A stretch of DNA of 64,000 nucleotides, from positions 3,765,001-3,829,000 of the forward strand of contig NZ_AP027081.1 in assembly GCF_030295425.1 (NCBI RefSeq), written 5' to 3'. The position numbers and the translations under genes are program-made. The notes under the pieces were generated by a model. The model was not told where the DNA came from, did not search any database, and saw only the letters and a list, made by a program, of their open reading frames with translations. Origin of the DNA: Mesoterricola sediminis (GTDB taxonomy: Bacteria; Acidobacteriota; Holophagae; Holophagales; Holophagaceae). Shown one piece after another: positions 6,465-15,229 of this stretch; the stretch's first letter is position 1; each line of letters opens with the position of its first letter.

Positions 6465-8057
6465 ATGGCGCGGTGGTTCAACAAGAGCTGGATCTGGCTG
6501 GTCATCGTGGGCACCACGGCCGTGTACGCCCCCCTCGCCGGGCGCACCGGGGAGGAGCGCGCCCGCCAGCGCAGCGTCGACACCCTCACGGAGATCATGG
6601 GGCTGGTCCAGAAGCAGTCCGTGGACCCCCCGACCCCCAAGCAGGTCTCCCACGCCGCCATCTCCGGCATGCTCCACACCCTGGACCCGCACTCGTACTA
6701 CATGGACGAGACGGAGTTCCGGACCCTGCGCGAGGACCAGCGGGGGTCGTTCTTCGGGATCGGCTCCATCATCCAGCAGCAGGCCGACGGCGTCGTGGTG
6801 GTCAGCACGGTCCGCGGGGGCCCCTCCGAGAAGGTGGGGATCCGCGCCGGCGACTTCATCCGCGAGGTGGACGGGAAGAGCACCGAGGGCCTGACCAGCA
6901 ACGCCGTCGTCCAGCGGCTCCGCGGGGACAAGGGGACCGTGGTCGAGGTCGCCGTCCAGCGCGCAGGCTTCCCCGGCCTGCTCCGCTTCTCCATCACCCG
7001 GTCGGAGATCCCCGCCAACAGCGTCCAGTACGCCTTCATGCTCACCCCCACCACCGGATTCATCGCGATCAAGGACTTCGGGGAGACCACCTCGGAGGAG
7101 TTCGAGAAGGCGGTCCGGAACCTGAAGGCCCAGGGCATGGTCGACCTCGTCCTGGACCTCCGCTACAACGGCGGCGGCCTCCTGGACGCGGCGACGGGCA
7201 TCTGCCGGCAGCTCCTCGGACCCAACGAGCTGATCGTCACGCAGCGCGGCCGGGACGGCCGGGACGTGCAGGAGACCCGGACCCCCCGCGGATCCGCCCT
7301 GGAATCCTTCCCGCTGGTGATCCTCATCAACCGCGCCACCGCCTCGGCCTCCGAGATCGTCACGGGGGCCATCCAGGACCACGACCGCGGCCTCGTGGTC
7401 GGCCAGACCAGCTGGGGCAAGGGCCTCGTCCAGGCAGTGATGCCCATCAACCGCACCCGCGGCCTCGCCCTCACCACGGCCCGGTACTACACGCCTTCCG
7501 GTCGCTGCATCCAGCGCGACTACCAGCACAACATCGACGACTACCTCCTGCCGGAGGACGCCAAGGAGCCCCTCGGCCAGAAGGGCCCGGTCTACAAGAC
7601 GGACCTGGGCCGCACGGTCTACGGCGGCGGCGGCATCACCCCGGACTTCACAGTGGAGGCCGGCAGGCTCACCACGTTCGTGGGCAACCTGCGGGGCCGG
7701 TACAGCGCCTTCTTCAAGTTCGCCGTGCTGGAGAAGGAGAAGCGCGGGATCCGTCCCCAGGAGGTCCCGGACGACGCCCTCATGGCGCGCTTCCGGACCT
7801 GGATGCACGAGCAGAAGATCGAATGCTCCGACGCGGACTGGAAGGATCCCCAGAACCAGGCCGACATGCGCGACCAGCTGGCCATGGAGATGCAGAACGT
7901 GGCCTTCGGCATGGACGCCGGGTTCAAGTACATCACTGCCCGCGACCCCCAGGTGAAGAAGGCCCTGGAGGTCCTGCCCGAGGCCACCTCCATGCTCAAG
8001 CGGAAGGTGCTCAGCCTCCAGGCGCCCAAGGGCTCCCAGATCGCAGCGCGGAACTGA
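6465..8057 (+). CDS. S41-family C-terminal processing protease
   Basis: This is a periplasmic serine protease that cleaves proteins at C-terminal tails. It has an N-terminal signal-anchor (residues about 8-25), a helical cap with the HTLDPHSYYMD signature, a PDZ domain around 95-180 (GIGSIIQQQADGVVVV to VQRAG), and the S41 core. A nucleophile Ser near 296 (ATASASEIV) and a Lys near 319 (SWGKGLVQ) form the expected Ser-Lys pair. The 530-residue length matches CtpA/Prc-type enzymes with a C-terminal helical extension. It sits after gmk and is translationally coupled (TGATG) to a small membrane protein ahead of LolC/E, suggesting envelope maintenance. The exact substrate is unknown. Confidence 0.9.
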   Translation: MARWFNKSWIWLVIVGTTAVYAPLAGRTGEERARQRSVDTLTEIMGLVQKQSVDPPTPKQVSHAAISGMLHTLDPHSYYMDETEFRTLREDQRGSFFGIGSIIQQQADGVVVVSTVRGGPSEKVGIRAGDFIREVDGKSTEGLTSNAVVQRLRGDKGTVVEVAVQRAGFPGLLRFSITRSEIPANSVQYAFMLTPTTGFIAIKDFGETTSEEFEKAVRNLKAQGMVDLVLDLRYNGGGLLDAATGICRQLLGPNELIVTQRGRDGRDVQETRTPRGSALESFPLVILINRATASASEIVTGAIQDHDRGLVVGQTSWGKGLVQAVMPINRTRGLALTTARYYTPSGRCIQRDYQHNIDDYLLPEDAKEPLGQKGPVYKTDLGRTVYGGGGITPDFTVEAGRLTTFVGNLRGRYSAFFKFAVLEKEKRGIRPQEVPDDALMARFRTWMHEQKIECSDADWKDPQNQADMRDQLAMEMQNVAFGMDAGFKYITARDPQVKKALEVLPEATSMLKRKVLSLQAPKGSQIAARN

Positions 8058-8359
8058 TGGCCAGAACCCGGGCGTACTCCCCGCTGATGGACTCCCTCGG
8101 CCGGAGCCTGAGGTTCTTCTACCTCCTCTGGGGGGGAATGCTCCTCGGGACGCTGGCGGCCTACAACCGGATCCGCCTCCCGGCCTTCGTCTGGACCTGG
8201 CCCAAGGTGGCGCGCTTCTTCTACACGCCCCTGGGGCGCGGGCTCCTGCTGGGCATCGGCCTGGCCATGTCGGTGGCCGCGCTCATCGAGGTCTGGGAGC
8301 TCGTGGACCGGATCCTCGTGAGGTTCCTCCACGATCACGAAAGGGAACGGGAGCGCTAG
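8057..8359 (+). CDS. small membrane protein between the processing protease and the Lol permease
   Basis: The 100-residue product overlaps the protease stop (TGATG) and its own TAG overlaps the GTG of the permease, so it belongs to one operon. It has two hydrophobic segments, about residues 21-37 (FFYLLWGGMLLGTLAAY) and 60-77 (LLLGIGLAMSVAALI). It ends in a highly charged tail (HDHERERER). No family was recognised. Given the tight coupling on both sides, a small accessory subunit in envelope lipoprotein or protease function is possible, but this is inferred from position only. Confidence 0.7.
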   Translation: MARTRAYSPLMDSLGRSLRFFYLLWGGMLLGTLAAYNRIRLPAFVWTWPKVARFFYTPLGRGLLLGIGLAMSVAALIEVWELVDRILVRFLHDHERERER

Positions 8360-9594
8360 TGGCCACCTTCGAGTCGTTCGTCGCCGCGCGCTACCTCCAC
8401 ACCCGGACCAAGGGGGCCTTCGTCAAGGTCATGGTCCGCTTCGCGCGGTGGGGCATTGCGCTGGGAGTCTTCGCGATGGTGGTGGCCCTGGCCATCGCCA
8501 ACGGCCTGATGGAGGAGATCCAGGGCAACCTGTTCTCGGCCACGGGTCATTTCACGGTCTGCCACGTGTCCGGCGACATTCCCGGCACCGACGCGGCCCT
8601 GGCGAAGATCCGCAGCACGCCCGGCGTCGTCGCCGCCAACCCCATGCGCCTCGACCGCGGCCTGGTGCGCCCCGTCGCCACGGACGCGCCACCCTCGCCC
8701 ATCCTCGTCAAGGCCGTCGACCCCGCCTCGGCGCACGGCACCTCCCGCATCTTCGACACGCTCAAGCCGGGCCGGGTCGAGGATCTCAAGGAGGGGGAGA
8801 TCATCCTGGGCCGGCAGCTGTGCCAGGACCTGGGCCTCCGCGTGGGCGACACCGTGGCCGTGGTCTTCCTCCGGCTGGAGATGAGCCTTTCCGGCCTGCA
8901 GCCGCGCATGGCGGCGTACCGGATCGCCGGGATCTTCGAGAGCCACATCGGCGAGTACGACAAGAGCTGGGGGATCATCCACATCAACGACGCCATGCGC
9001 CTGGCCTCCACCTCCGAGGCGGAGATGATCGAGGTCAGGACGACCGGCGTCGACGCCATCGAGCGGGTCAAGGGGCAGGTCCTCGCCGGCCTCAACGGCA
9101 AGCCCCACGGCCCCTGGTTCGCCCAGGACCTGCGGGACACCAACCGCGCCCTGTTCGCGGCCCTCAAGGTGGAGAAGTGGATGATGGGGGCGATCTTCAG
9201 CCTCATCGTCCTCATCGCCGTCTTCAACATCGTGGCCAGCCTCGTGCTCCTGGTGACGGAGAAGCGCCGCGACCTGGGCGTGCTCCTCGCCCTCGGGGCG
9301 ACGCCGGCCCAGGTCCAGCGCCTCTTCGAGCTGCAGGGCGTGCGCATCGGCGCCGTGGGCACCCTCTGGGGCCTCGGCACCTCGGTGCCCCTGTGCCTCC
9401 TGGCCGACCACTACCGCCTGATCAAGCTGCCCTCCGCGGTGTACGACTTCATCACCTACGTGCCCCTGCGGCTCTCGGTGACGGACATCCTGGTGGTGGC
9501 GGCCTTCCCCCTCCTCGTCGCGTGGGCGGCGAGCCGCTACCCCGCGCGCCGGGCGGCGTCCGTGGACCCCGTGGACGCCCTCCGGGCCCAGTGA
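8359..9594 (+). CDS. LolC/LolE-type lipoprotein-releasing ABC permease
   Basis: This is the inner-membrane permease of an ABC system that extracts lipoproteins from the inner membrane for delivery to LolA. The 411-residue protein shows the MacB/FtsX-type layout: one N-terminal span (about 30-50) preceded by FEXFVAARYLHTR-like residues typical of LolC/E, a large periplasmic domain (50-270), and three C-terminal spans with the EKRRDLGVLLALGATPAQV cytoplasmic loop. Start is a GTG overlapping the previous TAG. A LolD-type ATPase is encoded two genes downstream, with an exonuclease gene between. Only one permease gene is visible, so a homodimeric (LolF-like) transporter or a second permease elsewhere is possible. 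Confidence 0.85.
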   Translation: MATFESFVAARYLHTRTKGAFVKVMVRFARWGIALGVFAMVVALAIANGLMEEIQGNLFSATGHFTVCHVSGDIPGTDAALAKIRSTPGVVAANPMRLDRGLVRPVATDAPPSPILVKAVDPASAHGTSRIFDTLKPGRVEDLKEGEIILGRQLCQDLGLRVGDTVAVVFLRLEMSLSGLQPRMAAYRIAGIFESHIGEYDKSWGIIHINDAMRLASTSEAEMIEVRTTGVDAIERVKGQVLAGLNGKPHGPWFAQDLRDTNRALFAALKVEKWMMGAIFSLIVLIAVFNIVASLVLLVTEKRRDLGVLLALGATPAQVQRLFELQGVRIGAVGTLWGLGTSVPLCLLADHYRLIKLPSAVYDFITYVPLRLSVTDILVVAAFPLLVAWAASRYPARRAASVDPVDALRAQ

Positions 9595-9607
9595 ACCGAG
9601 ACCTGAC

Positions 9608-10174
9608 ATGGCCCAGCCCCTCCTCTTCGTGGACACCGAGACCGGCGGCGTCGACCCCCGGAAGCACAGCCTCCTGAGCGTGGCCTTCGTCGTGGGCGAC
9701 GGCCCGAAGGTCATCAACAGCCTGGAGGTGCTCATCCGCCACGAGCCCTTCGTCGTGTCCGCGGGCGGGATGCGGGTCAACCGCATCGACCTGGTCCGCC
9801 ACGCCGAGGCGGCCCTCGAGCCGCGGATGGCGATGGACGTGATGGGCGTCTTCCTCGACCAGCACTTCCCGCACCGCTGCAAGCCCGTGATCCTGGCGGG
9901 CCACAACGTGGCCTTCGACCAGGCCTTCCTGGAGACGTTCTGGGAGGGGCTCGGGATCCCCTTCGAGTCCCGGTTCGGGCACCGCACGGTGGACACCCAC
10001 GCGATCGCCGCCGCCCTGCGGGACGCGGGCCGCCTTCCCCTGGAGGACCTCGGCTCCTCGAGCCTGTTCGCCCACTTCGGCATCGAGGTCCCCGAGGAGA
10101 AGCGGCATACCGCCCTCGGGGATGCGCTCGCCACTTTCGAGCTCTACTGGAAGCTCGTGGGGCGCATGGCATGA
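9608..10174 (+). CDS. DEDDh-family 3'-5' exonuclease
   Basis: The 188-residue protein is a single exonuclease domain. Motif I is FVDTETGG with D9 and E11, motif II is AGHNVAFDQAFLE, and motif III is HTALGDALAT with the His/Asp pair that defines the DEDDh class (DNA polymerase III epsilon, RNase T, oligoribonuclease-like). No polymerase or BRCT domain is attached, so it is a stand-alone nuclease, probably in DNA repair or RNA turnover. It is wedged between the Lol permease and ATPase genes. Its stop overlaps the ATPase start by four bases (ATGA). Confidence 0.88.
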   Translation: MAQPLLFVDTETGGVDPRKHSLLSVAFVVGDGPKVINSLEVLIRHEPFVVSAGGMRVNRIDLVRHAEAALEPRMAMDVMGVFLDQHFPHRCKPVILAGHNVAFDQAFLETFWEGLGIPFESRFGHRTVDTHAIAAALRDAGRLPLEDLGSSSLFAHFGIEVPEEKRHTALGDALATFELYWKLVGRMA

Positions 10175-10827
10175 GCGGCCTCGCCCTGAGCATCCGCGAC
10201 CTCCACAAGACCTACGCGGGGGCGGAGCACCCCGTGTTCGACGGGTTCTCGCTGGAGGTCGAGGCCGGCTCGCTCTGCGCCGTCATGGGCGTCTCGGGCG
10301 TGGGCAAGACCACGCTCCTCAACTGCATCGCGGGCCTGGACCGCTGGGAGGGCGGCTCCATCAACGCCGGCGGGCAGGAGGTCCCCATGGGCCGGCCCGA
10401 GGCGTCGGCCCTCTTCCGGCGCGCCCACGTGGGGCTGGCCTTCCAGCAGCCGCACCTGCTGCCCGAGTTCACCGTGGAGGAGAACCTCCTCATGCCCCTG
10501 CGGATCGCGGGCGGCCCCGAGCCCGGCGGCCACGCCTGGGTGGAGGAGCTGCTGGAGACCGTCGGCCTCGGCGGCCTCGGGGGCCGGCTGCCCTCGACCC
10601 TGTCGGGAGGCCAGGCCGCGCGGGCCGGCCTCGCCCGGGCCCTGGTGCGGCGGCCGGGCCTCTGGCTCCTGGATGAGCCGACCGGCAACCTCGACCCGGA
10701 GACCGCCCTGGAGGTCTTCGAGTTCCTCCTCAAGCTCCATCGCGAGTTGCGGCCCACCACGCTGCTGGTGACCCACAACCCGGCCCTGGCCGAGCGCTGC
10801 GGACGCATCGTACGACTGGGCGCCTGA
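10171..10827 (+). CDS. lolD: LolD-type ABC transporter ATP-binding protein
   Basis: This ATPase would power the LolC/E-type permease. The 218-residue protein has a Walker A GVSGVGKT at about 40-47, a Q-loop LAFQQPHLLPEF, the signature LSGGQ at 144-148, Walker B LWLLDEPTGNLD from about 164 and the switch His in LLVTHN. The pattern LLPEFTVEENLLMPL and the short length fit the LolD/MacB class. It overlaps the preceding exonuclease gene by ATGA, so the permease, nuclease and ATPase genes are co-transcribed. MacB-type antimicrobial export is the alternative, but the LolC/E-like partner favours lipoprotein release. Confidence 0.85.
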   Translation: MSGLALSIRDLHKTYAGAEHPVFDGFSLEVEAGSLCAVMGVSGVGKTTLLNCIAGLDRWEGGSINAGGQEVPMGRPEASALFRRAHVGLAFQQPHLLPEFTVEENLLMPLRIAGGPEPGGHAWVEELLETVGLGGLGGRLPSTLSGGQAARAGLARALVRRPGLWLLDEPTGNLDPETALEVFEFLLKLHRELRPTTLLVTHNPALAERCGRIVRLGA

Positions 10828-10915
10828 GGCCCCGGTACTCATCAACTTTCATCAAAACAGCGGATGGCGCCGGAATCCGCGCCGCCTACCTTGGGCGTGA
10901 ACCCTGGAGCCAGCC

Positions 10916-11200
10916 ATGGCCGAATTCGTCGGATACCTCGCCGCCTTCCTCACCACCGGTAGCTTCCTCCCCCAGGTCATCAAGGCCTGGCGCACCCGCT
11001 CCGTCCAGGACCTCAGCCTGGCCATGTACTCCATGATGACCTCCGGCGTGTTCCTCTGGCTCGTGTACGGCCTCTGGATCCGCTCGGCCCCCGTGGCCGT
11101 GGCCAACGCGGTGACGCTGGCCCTGGCCCTGTCCATCCTCGTCGCGAAGCTGCGCTACGGCGGCCGCCGGGGCCGGGCCCCCGAGGCGCCCCGGTTGTGA
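10916..11200 (+). CDS. SemiSWEET-type sugar transporter (PQ-loop)
   Basis: This 94-residue protein has three predicted spans and the PQ-loop signature GSFLPQVIKAWRTRSVQDLS, followed by a second helix (SLAMYSMMTSGVFLWLVYG) and a third helix before a basic tail. This is the single three-helix unit of bacterial SemiSWEETs, which act as dimers moving sugars along a gradient. The ATG at 10916 follows a GGAG at 10905-10908. It stands alone between lolD and a lipoprotein gene; the substrate is not deducible. Confidence 0.85.
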   Translation: MAEFVGYLAAFLTTGSFLPQVIKAWRTRSVQDLSLAMYSMMTSGVFLWLVYGLWIRSAPVAVANAVTLALALSILVAKLRYGGRRGRAPEAPRL

Positions 11201-11318
11201 CGCAGGGCATGAATCAGGACGGACGGGCGTGGCGGGACCTGCGAGAATGACCGGTCATCCCTCCCCTTCCAGTCCGGATTGCCCCTGATCGCGGGGGAGG
11301 CCCTGCTCCGGAGTCTCC

Positions 11319-13856
11319 ATGCGCCAGCGCCTGGCCTGTGCCGCCCTCGCCCTTCTGTGCCTGTTCCTCTCCGCCTGCGGCGGGGGCGGCTCCGGGGGCG
11401 GCAGCGGCTTCAAGGTCACGCCGGCCTCCCTCACCTTCAACGGCGTGCAGGGGAAGGCCGCGCCGGCGGCGCAGGCGGTCACGATGACCTTCACCACCTC
11501 CGAGGCGGCCTACGTGGCCGCGGGATTCGTGGGCACCCCGCCCGCGTGGATGGACACTCCGACCCTCACCGGCTCGGGCCGCGCCTGGACCCTGTCGGTC
11601 CACGTGAACACCACGGGGCTTCCCGCCGGCACCTACACCTGCACCCTGCGGGCCGGGATCGGCAAGGCCGACCAGAGCGTCATCGACGCCCAGGACATCC
11701 CGGTCACCTACAAGGTGACGTCGGAGGTGGGCACGAACACCTCGTCCCTCGCCTTCGACTTCATCCAGGGCGGGACGCCGCCCGCGGCCGCCCAGGTCGC
11801 CGTCACCGGCGAGGCCCTGCCCTGGACCGCCTCGGCCGACCAGAGCTGGATCAAGCTGGGCGCCGCGTCGGGGGTCACCCCCGCCACCCTCTCCGTCTCC
11901 GCCGATCCCACCGGGCTCCCCGCGGGCACCTACACGGGCACCGTCATCCTCGCCCACACCGGGGGCACGGACAAGGCCACGCTCGCCGTGAAGCTCACGG
12001 TCAACGCCCCCGCCCTGCAGGCGCCCGCCGCCGCCCTCGCCTTCTCCGGCACCAACGGCACCGCCCTGGCCCCCCAGTCCCTCCCGGTCACCCTCACCAG
12101 CGGGGCCGCCGTGGCCTGGACCGCCTCGGCCTCGGACAGCTGGATCGTGCTGGACCGCACCTCGGGGACGACGCCCGGGTCCCTGGCCGTGACCGCCGAT
12201 CCCTCCCGGGGGCCCCTCGCCAGCGGGTCCTACGCGGGCACCATCACCCTCAGCGCCGTCGCCGGCGGGACCACCCTCACCCGGACGGTGCCGGTGACCC
12301 TGGCCCTGGCGCGGCCCGCCCTCTCCGTGACCCCGGCCAGCCTCACCCTGGGCGGCGCCAACGGCCGGGACCTCTCGGCCCAGACCCTCCAGGTGGCCCT
12401 CGGCACCGGCGCGGCCGCCTTCCCCTGGACCCTCACGGCCAGCCAACCCTGGATCGCGCCCGCGGCCAAGGCCGGCAGCGCCTCCGCCACCCCCGCGGCC
12501 GTCAGCGTCGCGCCGGTCGCGGCGGGTCTGACGGCGGGCACCTACACCGGGTCCATCACCGTCAACGCCACCGTCAACGGCGATGTCCTCACCGCCGCCG
12601 TCCCCGTGGACCTCAACCTGGAGGCGCACCGGCTCCTGGCCCAGGACACCGGGGCGGCTTTCGCCTCCATGCCCGGGCTCACGGCCCTCACCCGGGCCAT
12701 CCCCGTCCGCGACAACCTGGGCCTGCCCACCGCCTGGACCGCGGTCTCCGACCAGCCGTGGCTGGCCGTGACCCCCTCCGGCACCGCGGGCGGGACCGTC
12801 ACCCTCGTGGCGAACCCGGCGGGCCTGGCCGCGGGGCAGATCCACCTCGCGACGGTGACCCTGACCGCGGCGGATCCGACCGTCGAAGGCGCCGAACGCA
12901 TCCAGGTCGGATGCTGGGTGGGCGGCACCGCGCCGGCGGCCCTGTCCCAGTACCTCACGGCGGGCGTGGAGCTCGCCACGGACCCCGTCCGCCCCTATGT
13001 CTATGTGGCCACCGGGGGCTCCGACGTGGAGGTGTGGAACGTCCACACCAACGCCAAGGTCGCCACCCTGGCCTCCCTGGGGGCCCAGATCCGGCACCTG
13101 GCCGTGGCCCCGGACGGCTCGAAGCTCTTCGTCTCCGACGCCACCAACTTCAGGATCGCCCGCGTGGCCCTGCCCGCGGGGACCGTGGAGGCCTCCTGGG
13201 CCGTGGGCGCCACCGCGGGGCCCCACCTCGCCTGCGCCCGCGCCAACGGGCATCTCGTCCTCCTCACGGGCACCGGCACGGTGTTCGACGCGCTGACGGG
13301 CGCCGCCCTGGGCCAGGCCGCCGACCGGCTCTCCTCCAGCGCGCCCGTCTCCGCCAGCCTCCAGGGCGGCCTGATGTCGCTGGACAGTTCCGTCTACAGC
13401 CTCGACTACACCGCCCTGGGCGGCGGGAAGCTCCTCCTCGGAATGGGCCGCTGGCCCAACGGCACGGCCTGGAACACCGCGGACTACGCCTTCAACGCCG
13501 ACGGGTCCCGGTTCTACGCGGCCTTCGCGGCCCCCTACGACTTCTACGTCTTCGACACGACCGGGACCGACATCCTGATGCCCCTCGTGCAGACCCTGCC
13601 CGGCGCCGCCTACCCCGGCAACGTGGAGGTGGCCAAGGACGGCCGGATCTTCTGCCTGTCCGAATCGGCCTCCCCGTACGACTTCTGGATCTACAACGCG
13701 GCCGGCGTGCAGCTCAAGGCCATGAAGCTGGTGAACACCGGTTCGCCCATCCGCAGCTCGGGCATGAAGGTGAGCGGGGACGGCCTGCGGGTCGTCACCC
13801 TCACGGACGGGTGGGGCAGCAGCCCCAGCCTCCAGATCACCACGATGGCCCCCTGA
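11319..13856 (+). CDS. BACON-repeat and beta-propeller surface lipoprotein
   Basis: The 845-residue protein begins with a lipoprotein signal (lipobox LSAC, Cys20) followed by a flexible Gly/Ser linker. There follow about five tandem immunoglobulin-like repeats of roughly 95-100 residues resembling BACON domains. Each has an xSLTF-type opening strand, a W-containing centre (DQSWIKL, SDSWIVL, SQPWIA, DQPWLAV) and a GLPAGTYTGT-type closing turn. From about residue 545 a YVTN/WD-like propeller follows (VYVATGGSDVEVWNV, LAVAPDGSKLFVSD). BACON repeats usually occur in secreted carbohydrate-binding or adhesion proteins. No catalytic domain is seen, so binding or surface scaffolding is the likely role. 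It is flanked by a terminator hairpin on the 3' side. Confidence 0.75.
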   Translation: MRQRLACAALALLCLFLSACGGGGSGGGSGFKVTPASLTFNGVQGKAAPAAQAVTMTFTTSEAAYVAAGFVGTPPAWMDTPTLTGSGRAWTLSVHVNTTGLPAGTYTCTLRAGIGKADQSVIDAQDIPVTYKVTSEVGTNTSSLAFDFIQGGTPPAAAQVAVTGEALPWTASADQSWIKLGAASGVTPATLSVSADPTGLPAGTYTGTVILAHTGGTDKATLAVKLTVNAPALQAPAAALAFSGTNGTALAPQSLPVTLTSGAAVAWTASASDSWIVLDRTSGTTPGSLAVTADPSRGPLASGSYAGTITLSAVAGGTTLTRTVPVTLALARPALSVTPASLTLGGANGRDLSAQTLQVALGTGAAAFPWTLTASQPWIAPAAKAGSASATPAAVSVAPVAAGLTAGTYTGSITVNATVNGDVLTAAVPVDLNLEAHRLLAQDTGAAFASMPGLTALTRAIPVRDNLGLPTAWTAVSDQPWLAVTPSGTAGGTVTLVANPAGLAAGQIHLATVTLTAADPTVEGAERIQVGCWVGGTAPAALSQYLTAGVELATDPVRPYVYVATGGSDVEVWNVHTNAKVATLASLGAQIRHLAVAPDGSKLFVSDATNFRIARVALPAGTVEASWAVGATAGPHLACARANGHLVLLTGTGTVFDALTGAALGQAADRLSSSAPVSASLQGGLMSLDSSVYSLDYTALGGGKLLLGMGRWPNGTAWNTADYAFNADGSRFYAAFAAPYDFYVFDTTGTDILMPLVQTLPGAAYPGNVEVAKDGRIFCLSESASPYDFWIYNAAGVQLKAMKLVNTGSPIRSSGMKVSGDGLRVVTLTDGWGSSPSLQITTMAP

Positions 13857-13878
13857 CCCGGGTCCGGCCCGCGGCCGG

Positions 13879-13910
13879 AACGCCCGTCCCGCTCCGGCGG
13901 GACGGGCGTT
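13879..13910. terminator. 13-bp hairpin between convergent genes
   Basis: AACGCCCGTCCCG (13879-13891) pairs perfectly with CGGGACGGGCGTT (13898-13910) around a six-base loop. The hairpin lies between the convergent BACON lipoprotein and DUF3667-like genes, so it probably ends transcription from both sides. The T-run is short. Confidence 0.6.
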
Positions 13911-13914
13911 TCCG

Positions 13915-14763
13915 TCAGTGGCCGCCGTGGTCCAGCACCCAGAGCAGGGCCCCGAAGAGGACCACGAGGACGAGGATCAGGTAGGCGGCGGAGATCAGGG
14001 CCCCCTTCAGGACGATCTTCCAGGCGGGACCCCCGTAGACGCGCTTCATGGCCAGGCCCAGGTGCACCGGCAGGGCCAGGATCAGCCAGCTCCCCGCGCT
14101 CCCCGCGGGTTCCCAGGGGACCAGGTCGAGCAGCCGCTGCAGGATGAAGACGGAGAACGCGAAGGCGTGGACGTGCAGGGAGAAGATCACGTGCTCCACG
14201 AAGTAGCGCCGGGACCGGAAGAAGGCCAGGAACAGCAGGGCCGCGAAGGTGGGCAGGAGCACGAACATGGCCCGGGAGGTCCAGTGGAGGAGCGCCTCCC
14301 GGAAGGCGCGGGGGTCCTCCTTGGCCCAGAGGACGCCCTTGCGGAGCTGCTCGGCGTGGGGGATGCCCTCCACGCGGATGTCCGCATCCACGGGCACGTC
14401 CTCGGCGACACGCACCGCGGCCGGGCCGTGGGCCGCGGGGGCCCCCTTCCGCGCGGGGGCGAAGCCCAGGAGGAGGAAGAGGACGAAGCTGATGAAGACG
14501 TAGAGGCGGAAGGGCGGAACGTGGCGGGTCCGGCGTCCGGCGAGGTACTCGGCCGTGACCTGGCCCGGGCGGAGCAGCATCAGCCGCAGGGTGCGCAGGA
14601 GGCGCCCGTCGAAATGGGAGAGGTCGTGGACCATCTCCTCCAGCACGTGCAGGAGCCGCAGGTCGCGGGGGCCCCCGCGCTGGCCGCAGGCGGAGCAGTA
14701 GCGGCCGTGCAGTTCGGCGCCGCAATCCAGACAAGCCCCCAGGGAGGCGGTCCCTTCGTCCAT
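13915..14763 (-). CDS. DUF3667-like zinc-ribbon membrane protein
   Basis: The protein (282 residues from the ATG at 14763) opens with a zinc ribbon, CLDCGAELHGRYCSACGQR, with two CxxC pairs. A helical segment follows with the conserved LRTLRLMLLRPGQVTAEYLAGRR stretch, then RHVPPFRLYVFISFVLFL leads into the first of about five membrane spans. This arrangement is that of DUF3667 proteins, whose function is unknown. The last spans run to the C-terminus (SAAYLILVLVVLFGALLWVL). An upstream start at 14802 would overlap ruvX; the 14763 ATG has GAGG a few bases before it and leaves a 10-base gap, so it is preferred. Confidence 0.75.
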   Translation of the reverse strand: MDEGTASLGACLDCGAELHGRYCSACGQRGGPRDLRLLHVLEEMVHDLSHFDGRLLRTLRLMLLRPGQVTAEYLAGRRTRHVPPFRLYVFISFVLFLLLGFAPARKGAPAAHGPAAVRVAEDVPVDADIRVEGIPHAEQLRKGVLWAKEDPRAFREALLHWTSRAMFVLLPTFAALLFLAFFRSRRYFVEHVIFSLHVHAFAFSVFILQRLLDLVPWEPAGSAGSWLILALPVHLGLAMKRVYGGPAWKIVLKGALISAAYLILVLVVLFGALLWVLDHGGH

Positions 14764-14773
14764 GGTCCCTCGC

Positions 14774-15220
14774 TCAGTCCAGCCGGTTGGCGGGGATCCC
14801 ACGGGTCCGGCGGGTCTCGATCAGATCATTCAGCATGACAGCGGCCGCAGCGGCGTCCAAGCGAGCCTTTCGATCCCGGGGTTTCACCCCCCGGGCGGCC
14901 AGGAGGCGCTCCGCCTCCACGCTGGTGAGGCGCTCGTCCCAGAACACCAGGGGCAGGCCGGTGCGCGCGGCCAAGTCCTCCCCGAAGGCCCGGGCCAGAG
15001 GGGCCGTGGCGCTCTCGGCGCCGTCCTTGTGGACGGGGAGGCCCACCAGGAGCGCCTGGGCCCCCTCCTCCCGGGCCAGCCGCGCCAGCTTCGCCAGGGT
15101 GGGCTCGCCCTGGTTCGGCCACACCTCGAAGGGGGAGGCCAGGATCTCCAGTTCGTCCGTGAAGGCGATGCCGATGTTCTTGGTTCCGTGGTCCAGGCCG
15201 ATCCAGCGCATATGTGCCAT
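14774..15220 (-). CDS. ruvX: putative Holliday junction resolvase / pre-16S rRNA nuclease YqgF
   Basis: The 148-residue product carries the YqgF/RuvX RNase H-like fold motifs: an N-terminal WIGLDHGTKNIGIAFTDE strand pair with the catalytic Asp, the central ALLVGLPVHKDG, FWDERLTSVEAERLL with the second acidic pair, and a C-terminal LDAAAAAVMLNDLI helix. The family processes the 5' end of 16S rRNA and has been linked to recombination. The start at 15220 (MAHMRWIG) or 15211 (MRWIG) cannot be decided. It is divergent from ogt, with only 9 bases between the possible starts, and is followed by the DUF3667-like gene. Confidence 0.88.
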   Translation of the reverse strand: MAHMRWIGLDHGTKNIGIAFTDELEILASPFEVWPNQGEPTLAKLARLAREEGAQALLVGLPVHKDGAESATAPLARAFGEDLAARTGLPLVFWDERLTSVEAERLLAARGVKPRDRKARLDAAAAAVMLNDLIETRRTRGIPANRLD

Positions 15221-15229
15221 CCTAACCCC

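Noticed and set aside
5688-7808. 706-codon open frame on the minus strand opposite gmk and the S41 protease
   Set aside because: The translation is a Gly/Ala/Asp/Val-rich mirror of well-supported plus-strand genes, with no motif; GC-rich codons rarely give stops in this antisense frame.
11214-13253. 679-codon minus-strand frame with collagen-like Gly-rich translation
   Set aside because: It is antisense to the BACON lipoprotein gene; the Gly-rich repeats are produced by reading Pro/Ala/Thr codons backwards.
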